Positions 16,377-24,613 of a stretch of 37,568 nt of DNA are shown here, in pieces. The notes below the pieces were generated by a model. That model had not been told where the DNA came from. It saw nothing but the letters and a program-made list of their open reading frames with translations, and made no database searches. A program made the position numbers and the translations under genes. Position 1 is the first letter of the stretch, and each line of letters opens with the position of its first letter. The stretch is from Planctomycetota bacterium (GTDB taxonomy: Bacteria > Planctomycetota > Planctomycetia > Pirellulales > Pirellulaceae). Location: NCBI GenBank assembly GCA_024276655.1, contig JAJRWU010000230.1, positions 1-37,568 on the forward strand, given 5' to 3'.

Positions 16377-18593
16377 TTACGCATCGGCCAGCGCGGGCGT
16401 CGTTGTGACGCCGAACTTCCAATTCCAGCCGGCAACCAGCAGGAATATGCAGCCGCCGGCAAGGTTGACATAGACGCCGATATCTCGGCCATCGCTGAGT
16501 TCAATGATGGGAATCAGCAGCGAAGCGGCGGCCGCGAAGAGCAAGGTCCGCTCCAGCATGGAAGCCCTCCGCACGAGGAACCCGGTAATGCCGGCGGCCA
16601 AGGCGACAATACCCACGACCGCCGCCGCCACCGCAATCGCGACCTTCAACCAGGAAAGCGTTTCGCCCTCCGGCGCCATCAGCAACAATTCAGGACGGTA
16701 AACAAACATGAACGGCAGCGTGAATCCGACCAGCGAAAAGCTGAACGCGGAGAGCGCCGTGGGCATGATTTTCGCCTCGGCAATCGAGGCGCTGGCGTAT
16801 GCCGCGAGCGCCACCGGCGGCGTGACCATCGACATCATACCGAAGTAGAAAATGAACAGATGCGCCGCCAAGGGCGCCACGCCCAATTCACCCAGCAACG
16901 ATCCCATGAGCGTGGCCATCAGCAGGTAGCACACGACCGAAGGCACGCCCATGCCGAGAATCAGCGAACAGATCATGATGCCAATCAGTGCGATCAGCAG
17001 GTTTGACTCCACCACTGATTTGATCACGGCGCTGAAATCGTTGGCGATGCCGGTCTGCTGGACAATGCCGATAATAACACCCACGCAGGCGCTGGCGGCC
17101 ACCAACGCCACGCCATTTTTGGCCGACTTCATAAACGCCTTCACGATTTCCGTCCGCCAACTGGAATGCAGCAATCCAAACACCAGCAAACCGTACATGC
17201 CGACGAAGGCGGAATCGATCCACGATTCGGCGGCCAGCCGGAGCGTCGGCAAGGCGGGCGGCGCCGCGACAAAAAAGTGATGCCCCAACGTCGCGCCGGC
17301 AAATGTCGCGACGCCAAAAACCCTCGCCGCCAGATTCATGTTGAGGGATGGCCGCAGCGCCGAGAGCACGAGAATCACGGTGAGGGAGCCGGTTACGGCC
17401 TTGAACGGTGAGAAACTCAGCAGCAGCATGCCGACCAACGCCGCCAACGCGCCGAAGAATACAACCGCCTCGAATTGCCACAGGCTGCGTTGGGGCGCCT
17501 TGGTTTCGTCGCCCGCGACGCCAATACGATGGGAGTAAAAATAAACGATCAGCAAGACCGAGAGGTAATACAGCAGGGCCGGAATCAGGGCCGCCTTCGC
17601 GACTTCCAAGAACGTGATTTGCGGTTCGATCAATTCCAACATCATGTAGGCGCCGGCGCCCATTACGGGCGGAACCAGCGCGCCGCCCGCCGCCGCCGCC
17701 GCCGTGATGCCGCCCGCCACATGCGGCTTGAAACCGGCGCTGCGCATCATCGGAATGGTGAATGAACCGGTGGTTACGGCGTTGGCCACGGCGCTGCCCG
17801 AAAGCGAGCCCATCAAGCCGCTGCCAAGCACCGACACCATCGCCGGTCCGCCCCGACTGCGTCCGAAAACAGCTTGGGCGAAGTCGATGATGAACTGCGT
17901 CGCGCCCGACATTTCCAGAAAAGCGCCAAACACCACGAATAGAAACACGTAGCGAAACATGACATCGGCGGCTTGGCCGAACACGCCCTGCGATTGCAAG
18001 AATGTCGTGCTCGCGATGCCTTGCCAGTCTTGACCGGAGTGGGGCAGCAGGCTGTCGGGAACTTCCGGCCAGCCGAAATGAATGGCGCCGTAACAATAAT
18101 ACGAGTGCGCCACGAAAACCAACGCCAACGCCGGCACGATCCAGCCGATGCTGCGGCGCGTCCCTTCCAACACCAACACCAGCCCGATCATGCCGATGAC
18201 AAAATCGGTGTTGGTTTCCACGCCCGCCCGGTTGCCCAACGAAAGGCCGCCCGCCCAATACTGCTGCAAGTCGAGCGAGAACCCGTTGAGGCTGTTGTTG
18301 AACCAAGGGAGTTGCAACGTTCGCTCCGTTTGCAGAACCACGTACCCGCAGCAAACGATCGTCGCGGCGATCAAGCCGTAGTCAATGGCCGCCATTCCTT
18401 TGCGAAGCGTTCGAGAGTCTTCGCTAGTATGGAACGCCGGCGTGGTGAGAAAACAGAGCACCAAGCCAAACATCACGAACAGCGCGAGCTGCGACGGCCC
18501 TTGAAGCCGCGGATAATTGACCTCGACGAGCGTGTACAAACACAACCCGATACTCAGCAAGGTGACCAGCAAACCGCCGTTTTTTTTTGACAC
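16377..18593 (-). CDS. TRAP transporter fused DctQM permease (TAXI type)
   Basis: 738 residues, almost entirely hydrophobic. The first ~200 residues correspond to the small DctQ-like part and the remainder to the large DctM part, in one chain as usual for TAXI-type systems. The family region LSGSAVANAVTTGSFTIPMM (about residue 275) is present, followed by an Ala/Gly-rich AAAAAGGALVPP stretch. It imports an organic acid or similar solute using a cation gradient, with the binding lipoprotein encoded upstream. The start is GTG with GGAGAGGAA upstream. A run of nine A residues (codons 3-5, 18580-18588) is a slippage-prone tract; loss of one A would join an upstream ATG (18618) to this frame. Confidence 0.93.
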   Translation of the reverse strand: MSKKNGGLLVTLLSIGLCLYTLVEVNYPRLQGPSQLALFVMFGLVLCFLTTPAFHTSEDSRTLRKGMAAIDYGLIAATIVCCGYVVLQTERTLQLPWFNNSLNGFSLDLQQYWAGGLSLGNRAGVETNTDFVIGMIGLVLVLEGTRRSIGWIVPALALVFVAHSYYCYGAIHFGWPEVPDSLLPHSGQDWQGIASTTFLQSQGVFGQAADVMFRYVFLFVVFGAFLEMSGATQFIIDFAQAVFGRSRGGPAMVSVLGSGLMGSLSGSAVANAVTTGSFTIPMMRSAGFKPHVAGGITAAAAAGGALVPPVMGAGAYMMLELIEPQITFLEVAKAALIPALLYYLSVLLIVYFYSHRIGVAGDETKAPQRSLWQFEAVVFFGALAALVGMLLLSFSPFKAVTGSLTVILVLSALRPSLNMNLAARVFGVATFAGATLGHHFFVAAPPALPTLRLAAESWIDSAFVGMYGLLVFGLLHSSWRTEIVKAFMKSAKNGVALVAASACVGVIIGIVQQTGIANDFSAVIKSVVESNLLIALIGIMICSLILGMGVPSVVCYLLMATLMGSLLGELGVAPLAAHLFIFYFGMMSMVTPPVALAAYASASIAEAKIMPTALSAFSFSLVGFTLPFMFVYRPELLLMAPEGETLSWLKVAIAVAAAVVGIVALAAGITGFLVRRASMLERTLLFAAAASLLIPIIELSDGRDIGVYVNLAGGCIFLLVAGWNWKFGVTTTPALADA

Positions 18594-18661
18594 AGCCGTA
18601 CGTTCCTCTCCAACGGTTCATAAATTCAGGTGTCGCTTCGCGTCTGAAAACATCCCCATTC

Positions 18662-18695
18662 AAAAGCCCGGCATTTCAAAAATGCCGGGCTTTTT
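18662..18695. terminator. Bidirectional terminator-like hairpin between TAXI protein and permease genes
   Basis: A 14-bp perfect stem, AAAAGCCCGGCATT (18662-18675) / AATGCCGGGCTTTT (18681-18694), with a five-base loop. Six T residues follow on the plus strand and four on the minus strand. It begins about 40 bases after the stop of the binding-protein gene (minus strand) and before the permease gene. It would therefore reduce read-through so that binding protein is made in excess over permease. Confidence 0.75.
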
Positions 18696-18736
18696 TCGTT
18701 CATCCCGCTTCTTCAGCCGCGACTCTTTTCGAAACG

Positions 18737-19804
18737 CTACTCAGCCGCTTCGTTTTCTTCCGATTCTTCCGGCCAAATTTTGAGCTCCTGGTAGAAACGA
18801 ATGGCGCCGGGGTGGAACGGGGTTCCGGTGTAGCGGGCCACGTTCTTTTCGTTGATCGCCCTTCCGGCGGGATGTTTGCTGGCGATTTCCTCGCGATGCT
18901 CCCAGATCGTTTTCGTCAATTGGTAAACGAGTTCATCGTCGGCGTCGGCCGAAGTGATCAGGTGCATGGCGCCCACGTTCAAACCCTGGAAGTCTTCTTT
19001 CAGGTCGGAATATTTCTCGGCGGGAATGGTGATCGGCTGGAAGAAAGGATATTTATCGACCAGCCTCAGTTTGGCGTCATCATCAAAGGGAATGAAGAAA
19101 ATGTTGTGCGTGCTGCAAGCCTGCGTGATGGCGGCGGTCGGCACGGCGCCGCCGAGAAAGGCGGCGTCGGCGTTATTATCGGCTAGCAGTGAAACGGCGC
19201 CGCTCTGGGTGGCGTTGCTGCGTTGGGCGAAGTCGTCGTACTGGATGCCGTGTTCGTTCACCAGCGGTTCAATGAACATATCGAAACCAGCGCCCGAAGG
19301 CCCCAAGACCACGCGTTTGCCTTTCAATTCGGCCATCGTCTTGATGCCGCTCTCTTGCTTCGTGATAAACATCGCGACGTTGGGCGCGAGCGTCGCGATG
19401 GCGCGAATATCGTACTTCTTTTCCCAACCCGATTGCCCCCGCACGGCAAAATAACTGATCGCCGAGTTGGAAAGCGCCAGTTGTAGTTTTCCGTCGGCCA
19501 GGCCGCGAATGTTGGCCTGCGAGCCTTTGGTGCCCTTGGCTTGGAGCTTCCAGTTGTTCTCGCCTTTTTGCGTATTCAGCACTTCGCAAATGGCGCCGCC
19601 AACGACCGGAAAAGCGCCGCCCACCGGCGCCGTTCCCATGCTCAAGAACGCTCGCCGAGAAGAACCGCCGCCGGTCGAGGCAACATCGCCGCCCTTGTTT
19701 CCGGTGCAGCCCACGACGCCCGCCGCCGCGAGCGAAAACGCCAAAGCAAGATACGCCACTGGACGGGGCGCCACTGGACGGAATGCCGATCGATTGGTAC
19801 GCAT
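18737..19804 (-). CDS. TAXI-family TRAP transporter solute-binding lipoprotein
   Basis: 355 residues from the chosen ATG at 19804, which has AAGGA about 11 bases upstream; a longer frame reaches 19852 without such support. Residues 14-32 form a lipoprotein signal with lipobox VVGC (Cys33), so the mature protein is probably anchored in a membrane. The TAXI-domain features follow: MGTAPVGGAFPVVGGAICEVLN, then RGLADGKLQLALSNS and KGKRVVLGPSGAGFDMF. It captures the solute outside the cytoplasmic membrane and hands it to the permease encoded next. The ligand is unknown; characterised TAXI proteins often bind small organic acids such as glutamate or C4 acids. Confidence 0.93.
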   Translation of the reverse strand: MRTNRSAFRPVAPRPVAYLALAFSLAAAGVVGCTGNKGGDVASTGGGSSRRAFLSMGTAPVGGAFPVVGGAICEVLNTQKGENNWKLQAKGTKGSQANIRGLADGKLQLALSNSAISYFAVRGQSGWEKKYDIRAIATLAPNVAMFITKQESGIKTMAELKGKRVVLGPSGAGFDMFIEPLVNEHGIQYDDFAQRSNATQSGAVSLLADNNADAAFLGGAVPTAAITQACSTHNIFFIPFDDDAKLRLVDKYPFFQPITIPAEKYSDLKEDFQGLNVGAMHLITSADADDELVYQLTKTIWEHREEIASKHPAGRAINEKNVARYTGTPFHPGAIRFYQELKIWPEESEENEAAE

Positions 19805-20233
19805 AATTTCGAAATCCTTCGTGGGGGCGCGAAACAGGCGCCGCGAAAGCAAGTGCTGTTTTAGTGAGGCTCTTCGCTAATGCAGGTAAGGCTAGTTCAG
19901 GCGAGCGGCGGGCGAAAACACGCGCGCCTCAGCGCTTGCCGTGAAAACCGGGCCAATCTCTACCGTTTGGCGGGAGTATCACCCTGCTCGGTCGAAAACA
20001 AACGCTTCGACTCCTCTGAAAAAGCGATGGGATCCAGCGCCGAAACAGGTAAAATACGCTTCCGATGGTACCATGCTCGCCGGCGCCCTTCCAGAGCCTG
20101 ACCTTGGCGCCCCGCGCCTTGCCAAGGAACAGTCCCGAATTTAAATACCAGCTTGACGACGCCCCACCGCAACCTACTGTTGGGGATAAGGTCAGACACT
20201 TGTTGACGTCGAACAACTTGGAAAGTGGAAATC
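19805..20233. other. Divergent promoter region
   Basis: About 430 bases between the leftward TAXI gene and the rightward cheX gene. It carries the inverted REP-type sequence GGCGAGCGGCGGG (19899-19911). A possible -35 box TTGACG lies at 20153-20158 but no good -10 follows. A near-palindrome TTGTTGACGTCGAACAA (around 20200-20216), lying about 18 bases upstream of the cheX ATG, could be an operator. No gene is supported. Confidence 0.4.
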
Positions 20234-20701
20234 ATGCGCGCCGACTACATCAACCCGTTTATTTCGGCCCTGACAAACACTTTCAGCACCATGCTTTCTT
20301 GTGAAGCCAAACGCGGTGCGTTGAAACTCAAGGGCTCCGCCGACACGCTACACGACGTGAGCGGCGTAATCGGGCTAACCGGCAAAGCCGCCGGAACGGT
20401 TGTCGTGAGCCTGACCAACGATGTGGCCAGAAAAGCGTCGGCCACCATGCTGATGATCGATGAGGCCGAACTCGCCGACGACGATATCGTGGACGCCGTC
20501 GGTGAAATCACGAATATGGTGGCCGGTTCGGCCAAGGCGAAACTCGAAGAATACGAGCTTTCGATCAGCTTGCCCAATGTGATCACCGGTTCGCAGCACG
20601 TGGTTCGGTTTCCCAAGGATGTGCCCACGCTATGCATCCCCTTTGAAACACAATGGGGCGCGCTCGCCCTTGAAGTGGGCTTGGTCGAGACAAATTCCTA
20701 G
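20234..20701 (+). CDS. cheX: CheX-like chemotaxis phosphatase
   Basis: 155 residues from ATG 20234, with GTGGAA just upstream; an in-frame GTG at 20225 would add three residues. It has one copy of the CheC/CheX/FliY active-site signature, here DAVGEITNMVAG, with the Glu and Asn that act on phospho-CheY. The C-terminal stretch VPTLCIPFETQWGALALEVGL matches the CheX beta-strand end. It would dephosphorylate CheY-P in the cytoplasm to reset flagellar signalling. It precedes fliG on the same strand, separated by 265 bases that include a tandem repeat. No other chemotaxis gene is in the window. Confidence 0.85.
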   Translation: MRADYINPFISALTNTFSTMLSCEAKRGALKLKGSADTLHDVSGVIGLTGKAAGTVVVSLTNDVARKASATMLMIDEAELADDDIVDAVGEITNMVAGSAKAKLEEYELSISLPNVITGSQHVVRFPKDVPTLCIPFETQWGALALEVGLVETNS

Positions 20702-20824
20702 TCTTGCCGGAAAATTCCGCCTAAAGCCCCCAACGTCATCGGCCGATATCTGTTAGGCGACCGGTATGCCTCGCACGGCTGAGAATGGCTCGTTTAGCGA
20801 GGAGTGGCGAGAATCGTCTCTTGT

Positions 20825-20955
20825 GGGACGGGAATGCTGCAAGCGGGACGGGAATTCCGCTGCAAGCGGGACGGGAATTCCGCTGCAAGCGGGACGGGAA
20901 TGAATTCCGCTGCAAGCGGGACGGGAATGAATTCCGCTGCAAGCGGGACGGGAAT
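20825..20955 (+). repeat. Tandem repeat (about five 23-27 bp units) before fliG
   Basis: The unit GCTGCAAGCGGGACGGGAAT, followed by TCC or GAATTCC, occurs at 20836-20858, 20859-20881 (23 bp each), 20882-20908, 20909-20935 (27 bp each), and partly at 20936-20955. A truncated copy is at 20825-20835. The four extra bases in later units duplicate part of GAATTC. The array ends in the AAGGTGG that serves fliG as ribosome-binding site. Confidence 0.95.
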
Positions 20956-20966
20956 AAGGTGGCTGG

Positions 20967-21974
20967 GTGGCGACTTCTATCGAAAGTGTGCGCAAAGCGG
21001 CGGTGCTGCTCACCAGCCTGCCGGAAGAGAGCGCCGCCGACCTCATGGGGAAGCTGACCGCCAAGCAGGTTGAAGCCGTTTCCATCGAAATCGCCAAGCT
21101 GGGCGCTACTTCCGGCGAAGAGCAGACCACCGTCATTAACGAGTTCGCCGCTACCAACCCCAACGCCATGGGGGGTGAAGGCGGCGGCCTGGATCTCGCT
21201 AAAAAGCTGGTGCAAAAGGCTCTCGGTAGCAAAGCCGGCGATACGCTTGATAATGTCCAGCAATCGATTGAAGCGTTACCTTTTGGATTCCTCAAAAGAG
21301 TCGACCCGCAAAATCTGCTGACTTTCATTATTGACGAACATCCGCAAACCATCGCCGTGATTCTTTCGTATCTGTCGCCTGCTTACGGGGCCGAAATTCT
21401 GGGCGGCCTGCCCACCGAGCGGCAGTTGGCGGTCACGCGGCGCATCGCGAACATGGGGCAAACCAGTCCGGAAGTGTTGGCGGAGGTCGAACGCGGCTTG
21501 GAAAACCGCATGTCGAGCGTGATGAGCCAGTCGTTTAGCGATAACGCCGGCGGCGTGGTGAATGTGGCTTCTATTCTCAACGTGACCGACCGCGCCACCG
21601 AACGAGCGCTGCTGGAGAATCTGGCGCAGGAAGATCCTGATCTGGTCGAGGAAATACGGCGTTTGATGTTCGTGTTCGACGACATCAACAAAGTGGGCGA
21701 CAAAGACGTCCAAGCGATCTTGAAGAACGTGGAGAGTTCGCAATGGGCGATGGCCCTCAAGGGCGCCAGCGACACGTTGAAAGAAAAGATTTTGGGGAAT
21801 ATGTCGAAACGAGCCGCCGAAATGCTCACCGAGGAAATGGAATATCTAGGATCGGTGCGTCTTTCGGAAGTGGAGGCTGTCCAGCAGCAAGTGGTTGATA
21901 TCATTCGACGTCTGGAAGACACCGGCGAAATCACGCTGCACGGCGAAGACGAAGCCGAAGAGTTCATCGACTAA
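20967..21974 (+). CDS. fliG: Flagellar motor switch protein FliG
   Basis: 335 residues, the normal FliG length. The start is GTG, with AAGGTGG about 5 bases upstream. The N-terminal domain (KAAVLLTSLPEESAADLM) binds FliF. The middle domain has the EHPQ motif at 124-127 (DEHPQTIAVILSYL). The C-terminal domain holds torque-helix charged residues (EEIRRLMFVFDDI) and the conserved LGSVRLSEVEAVQQ. It transmits torque between the rotor and stator at the cytoplasmic face of the flagellar motor. The gene is next to cheX but away from other flagellar genes within this window. Its stop is 12 bases from the convergent AIM24-family gene. Confidence 0.97.
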   Translation: MATSIESVRKAAVLLTSLPEESAADLMGKLTAKQVEAVSIEIAKLGATSGEEQTTVINEFAATNPNAMGGEGGGLDLAKKLVQKALGSKAGDTLDNVQQSIEALPFGFLKRVDPQNLLTFIIDEHPQTIAVILSYLSPAYGAEILGGLPTERQLAVTRRIANMGQTSPEVLAEVERGLENRMSSVMSQSFSDNAGGVVNVASILNVTDRATERALLENLAQEDPDLVEEIRRLMFVFDDINKVGDKDVQAILKNVESSQWAMALKGASDTLKEKILGNMSKRAAEMLTEEMEYLGSVRLSEVEAVQQQVVDIIRRLEDTGEITLHGEDEAEEFID

Positions 21975-21986
21975 CGCGACTTAAAA

Positions 21987-22772
21987 CTAGTCGCCAAACA
22001 AATTGCCCAAGCCTCCCAATACCGAACCTTCACCCTGCTTCGAGCCGCCGGTAGACGGGGCGTTGGCCAACACGCGGTCGGCCAGGCGCGAGAACGGCAG
22101 GCTCTGCAACAACACGGTTCCCGTGCCGCTGAGCGTCGCCAAAAAGAGCCCTTCCCCGCCGAAGAACATCGACTTCAAATTCCCAGCCCGGGCGATGTCA
22201 TAGCTGATCCCCTCGGTAAAGGCGACCAGGCAACCGGTGTCGACGCGTAGCGTTTCGTTGTTCAGTTGTTTTGTCACGACCGTACCGCCGGCGTGAATAA
22301 ATGTCATGCCGTCGCCGCTGAGCTTTTGCAGAATAAAGCCCTCTCCCCCAAAAAAACCGGCGCCCAGCCGCCGCTGGAATGCGATCGAAATGGATGTGCC
22401 CAGCGCCGCGCAAAGAAACGAATCTTTCTGGCAGGTGATCGTCCCGCCGACTTTCCCCAAGTCGAGCGGAATGATCTTGCCGGGAAACGGCGCCGCAAAA
22501 GCCACGCGGGATTTCCCCCGGCCATGATGCGTGAAGTGGGTCATGAAAACTGATTCGCCCGTCAAGACGCGTTTGCCAACACTCAGCATTTTCCCCAGAA
22601 AGCCTTCATCAGGGTTCGAGCCATCGCCCATTTTGGCTTCATACTGAATACCATCTTCCATGTAATTCATCGCCCCGGCTTCGGCCACCACCGTTTCGCC
22701 AGGATCTAGTTCGATCTCTACCAGTTGCATGTCGTCGCCGAAAATTTTGTAATCAATCTCGTGGCTTCGCAT
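21987..22772 (-). CDS. AIM24/TIGR00266 family protein
   Basis: 261 residues. It begins [32 protein letters not shown]-like sequence typical of the TIGR00266 (DUF124/AIM24) family, and carries two matching segments [14 protein letters not shown] and [14 protein letters not shown] that reflect the repeated beta-prism halves. The C-terminal tail is Gly-rich (GGLGNLFGD). The family is widespread, soluble and cytoplasmic, without a firmly established bacterial function. GGAGAA lies 5 bases before the ATG. It is a single gene, convergent with fliG. Confidence 0.9.
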   Translation of the reverse strand: MRSHEIDYKIFGDDMQLVEIELDPGETVVAEAGAMNYMEDGIQYEAKMGDGSNPDEGFLGKMLSVGKRVLTGESVFMTHFTHHGRGKSRVAFAAPFPGKIIPLDLGKVGGTITCQKDSFLCAALGTSISIAFQRRLGAGFFGGEGFILQKLSGDGMTFIHAGGTVVTKQLNNETLRVDTGCLVAFTEGISYDIARAGNLKSMFFGGEGLFLATLSGTGTVLLQSLPFSRLADRVLANAPSTGGSKQGEGSVLGGLGNLFGD

Positions 22773-23537
22773 TGTGTTCTCCGCAAGAAGGTCGTTCCAG
22801 TGTTTTTTACGTTAACGCGCCGAACACCGGGCATTCCGGCGAATTGAACGTAAGTATAGCCTTGAACGCGGCAAGGCCAAAACAAGATAACTCTTTTGCT
22901 CGCTCGAAACGGCGCCATTGGAGCCAACGCCTCGCGCGGCCGGATAACCGTTCACGGATTTTCAGTTGCCAGATAGATAGCTATCGTTTTTCCACACGCC
23001 GGTGGGCGGAAGCCCAGACATCCCGACTCAAGTTGACGACGTAATTCAACCGCACGGCCGATGATCATCGCCGAGATTTCGCTTGCTTTCATTTTGTCAT
23101 TTTTTCTCTTTCTTCTCTACGGTCCTCCGCGACCTTGCGACCTCCGCGTTTCCCTTTTTCGTGGCGTCGGCCGGGAATTTACGGCCGCATTTTCGGCGCG
23201 TGCGCCGAGCAATCCGCTGCCGGTTTTGGACTGGCTAATTCTTCGCGTCTTCGCGTGAGAAAAAGGGCGCGCGAAGACGAACGGACGCCCTGAATAGTTC
23301 CGCAATGATTTTAATTGATCCTGCCTGACGCCAACACCGAATGATTCCGCACTTTTCTCTGTTTCCTCTGTTCTCTCCTGTTCCATTCGTGCCACGCGGA
23401 GTTAACGCGAGCGAGAACGGAGGATTGAATTCTTACGACCGGTGAAAATCGTGAACGGTTACGAAATTTGTTCGCCCAAATTTCAATAATTCGCTTTGCC
23501 TGTCGAATGGCGAGTGTCTGAAAGAGAGGGCCGCGAA
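22773..23537. other. Long repeat-bearing intergenic region
   Basis: About 765 bases with no supportable gene. It contains a degenerate dispersed repeat at 22946-23000 (core GATAGATAGCTATCG, compare 139-190 and 491-546), followed by GGGCGGAAGCCCAG. Pyrimidine-rich sequence of the TCTCTGCGG/CTCTGCGTTTCCC family lies at about 23110-23160 and 23340-23395. The open frames seen across it are low-complexity and lack start signals or homology features. Confidence 0.5.
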
Positions 23538-23578
23538 AACCCCCAACATTTCCAAAATGCCGGGATTTTTAGTCGGCA
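23538..23578 (+). promoter_or_regulatory. Shared hairpin leader element, copy B
   Basis: TGCCGGGATTTTTAGTCGGCA (23558-23578) has stem TGCCG/CGGCA and is preceded by AACCCCC and AAAA as in copy A at 11441-11483. It ends 42 bases before the ATG of the phosphatase-cytochrome gene. Matching sequence, strand and distance suggest a shared control signal for two exported CxxCH proteins. Confidence 0.5.
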
Positions 23579-23620
23579 TGTAAATTCCGAGCAGATTTTA
23601 CCGCCGCCGGGAGTGTTTTT

Positions 23621-24562
23621 ATGTTTTTGGATTTGTTTTGGCGGGGTGCGGTTATTTTTTGCTCCCTCGTGTGCGGTCTGCTCGGTGCGGCGCCGTTGCC
23701 GGCGCAAATGCCGGCGTCGAAAGAACCGACGATCTCGGAGCCGATTCGAAAACCCGGTTTGGCGGGAATCGAAAATGTAATCCAGTTATCGAGCAACATC
23801 TATTCCGGAGGCGAGCCGCATGGCGCGGCGGGATTTTCCAGCGTGGCGGCGTTGGGCGTCAAGACGATTGTGAGCGTCGACGGCGCCCGGCCCAATCTCG
23901 CCGCGGCGCATGCCGTTGGCTTGAAGTATGTTCACATACCGATCGGTTACGATGGCATCGCCGACGACGCGCGGCGCGCCCTTTCGCGTTTGGTGGGCCA
24001 GCGCCCAGGTCCATTCTATATTCACTGCCACCATGGCCGTCATCGAGGACCGGCCGCCGCGGCGGTTGCTTGTATTGCCTTGGGCGAGCAGAAATCGCCG
24101 TTTGCCTTGCGCGTGCTCCGCGCCGCGGGAACAAGCCGAAGTTATGTCGGCCTCTGGCGCGATGTCGTGGCCGATGCGCCGCCGAAGTCGGGGGCGCCTG
24201 CGCCGCCATTAGTCGAGGCGGCGCAGGTTCGTTCAATGGTCGCGGCGATGGCTGGGTCTGCACATACCATGGAGCGTCTGCAACTTGCTGAAACCGCTGG
24301 TTGGAAAACGCCGGCAGCGCATCCAGACGTATCGCCCGCGCATGAAGCCTTGCTGCTGCGAGAGTCGTTCCATGAAATGCGGCGGCTGCTCAAGGTTCGG
24401 CGCCCGGCGGAATTCGAGCAGCGTCTGGCGGAAGTGGAACAGCAAGCTCAAAAGTTGCAAAACGCGCTTGCCAGCGTGCGGCGAAAGGAAGCGACGGCCA
24501 TCAGGAAAAAAATCGAGCAAAAATGCCGCGCCTGCCACGTTCAATATCGAAACGGCTCCTGA
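23621..24562 (+). CDS. Exported tyrosine-phosphatase-like protein with C-terminal cytochrome c'-like CxxCH
   Basis: 313 residues. Residues 10-29 are a probable signal peptide ending near PLPAQ. Residues 50-185 resemble a dual-specificity/tyrosine phosphatase: IYSGGEPHG, VKTIVSVDGARP, VHIPIGYDGI, then the P-loop HCHHGRHR (135-142), which satisfies HCX5R with Cys136 and Arg142. After a Pro/Ala-rich linker, residues 245-310 are helical and charged and end KCRACHVQYR, with CxxCH at 302-306, as at the C-terminus of cytochrome c' or c556. It would act outside the cytoplasm with one covalent haem. GGGAG lies 7 bases before the ATG. The substrate is unknown. An alternative is that the phosphatase fold is a non-catalytic binding domain. 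Confidence 0.8.
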   Translation: MFLDLFWRGAVIFCSLVCGLLGAAPLPAQMPASKEPTISEPIRKPGLAGIENVIQLSSNIYSGGEPHGAAGFSSVAALGVKTIVSVDGARPNLAAAHAVGLKYVHIPIGYDGIADDARRALSRLVGQRPGPFYIHCHHGRHRGPAAAAVACIALGEQKSPFALRVLRAAGTSRSYVGLWRDVVADAPPKSGAPAPPLVEAAQVRSMVAAMAGSAHTMERLQLAETAGWKTPAAHPDVSPAHEALLLRESFHEMRRLLKVRRPAEFEQRLAEVEQQAQKLQNALASVRRKEATAIRKKIEQKCRACHVQYRNGS

Positions 24563-24613
24563 TGGAAGGCGGAAAACCTAGGCCCGTTCGAGATTCCATG
24601 GCTCCACGCTTCC

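Noticed and set aside
16888-18354. 488-residue open frame overlapping the TRAP permease
   Set aside because: It is a shifted frame of the permease gene, Arg/Gly-rich with no membrane or domain pattern.
20785-21073. Open frames translating the tandem repeat as CKRDGNEF-type peptide repeats
   Set aside because: Open only because the units lack stops; they run out of frame into fliG and have no start signals.
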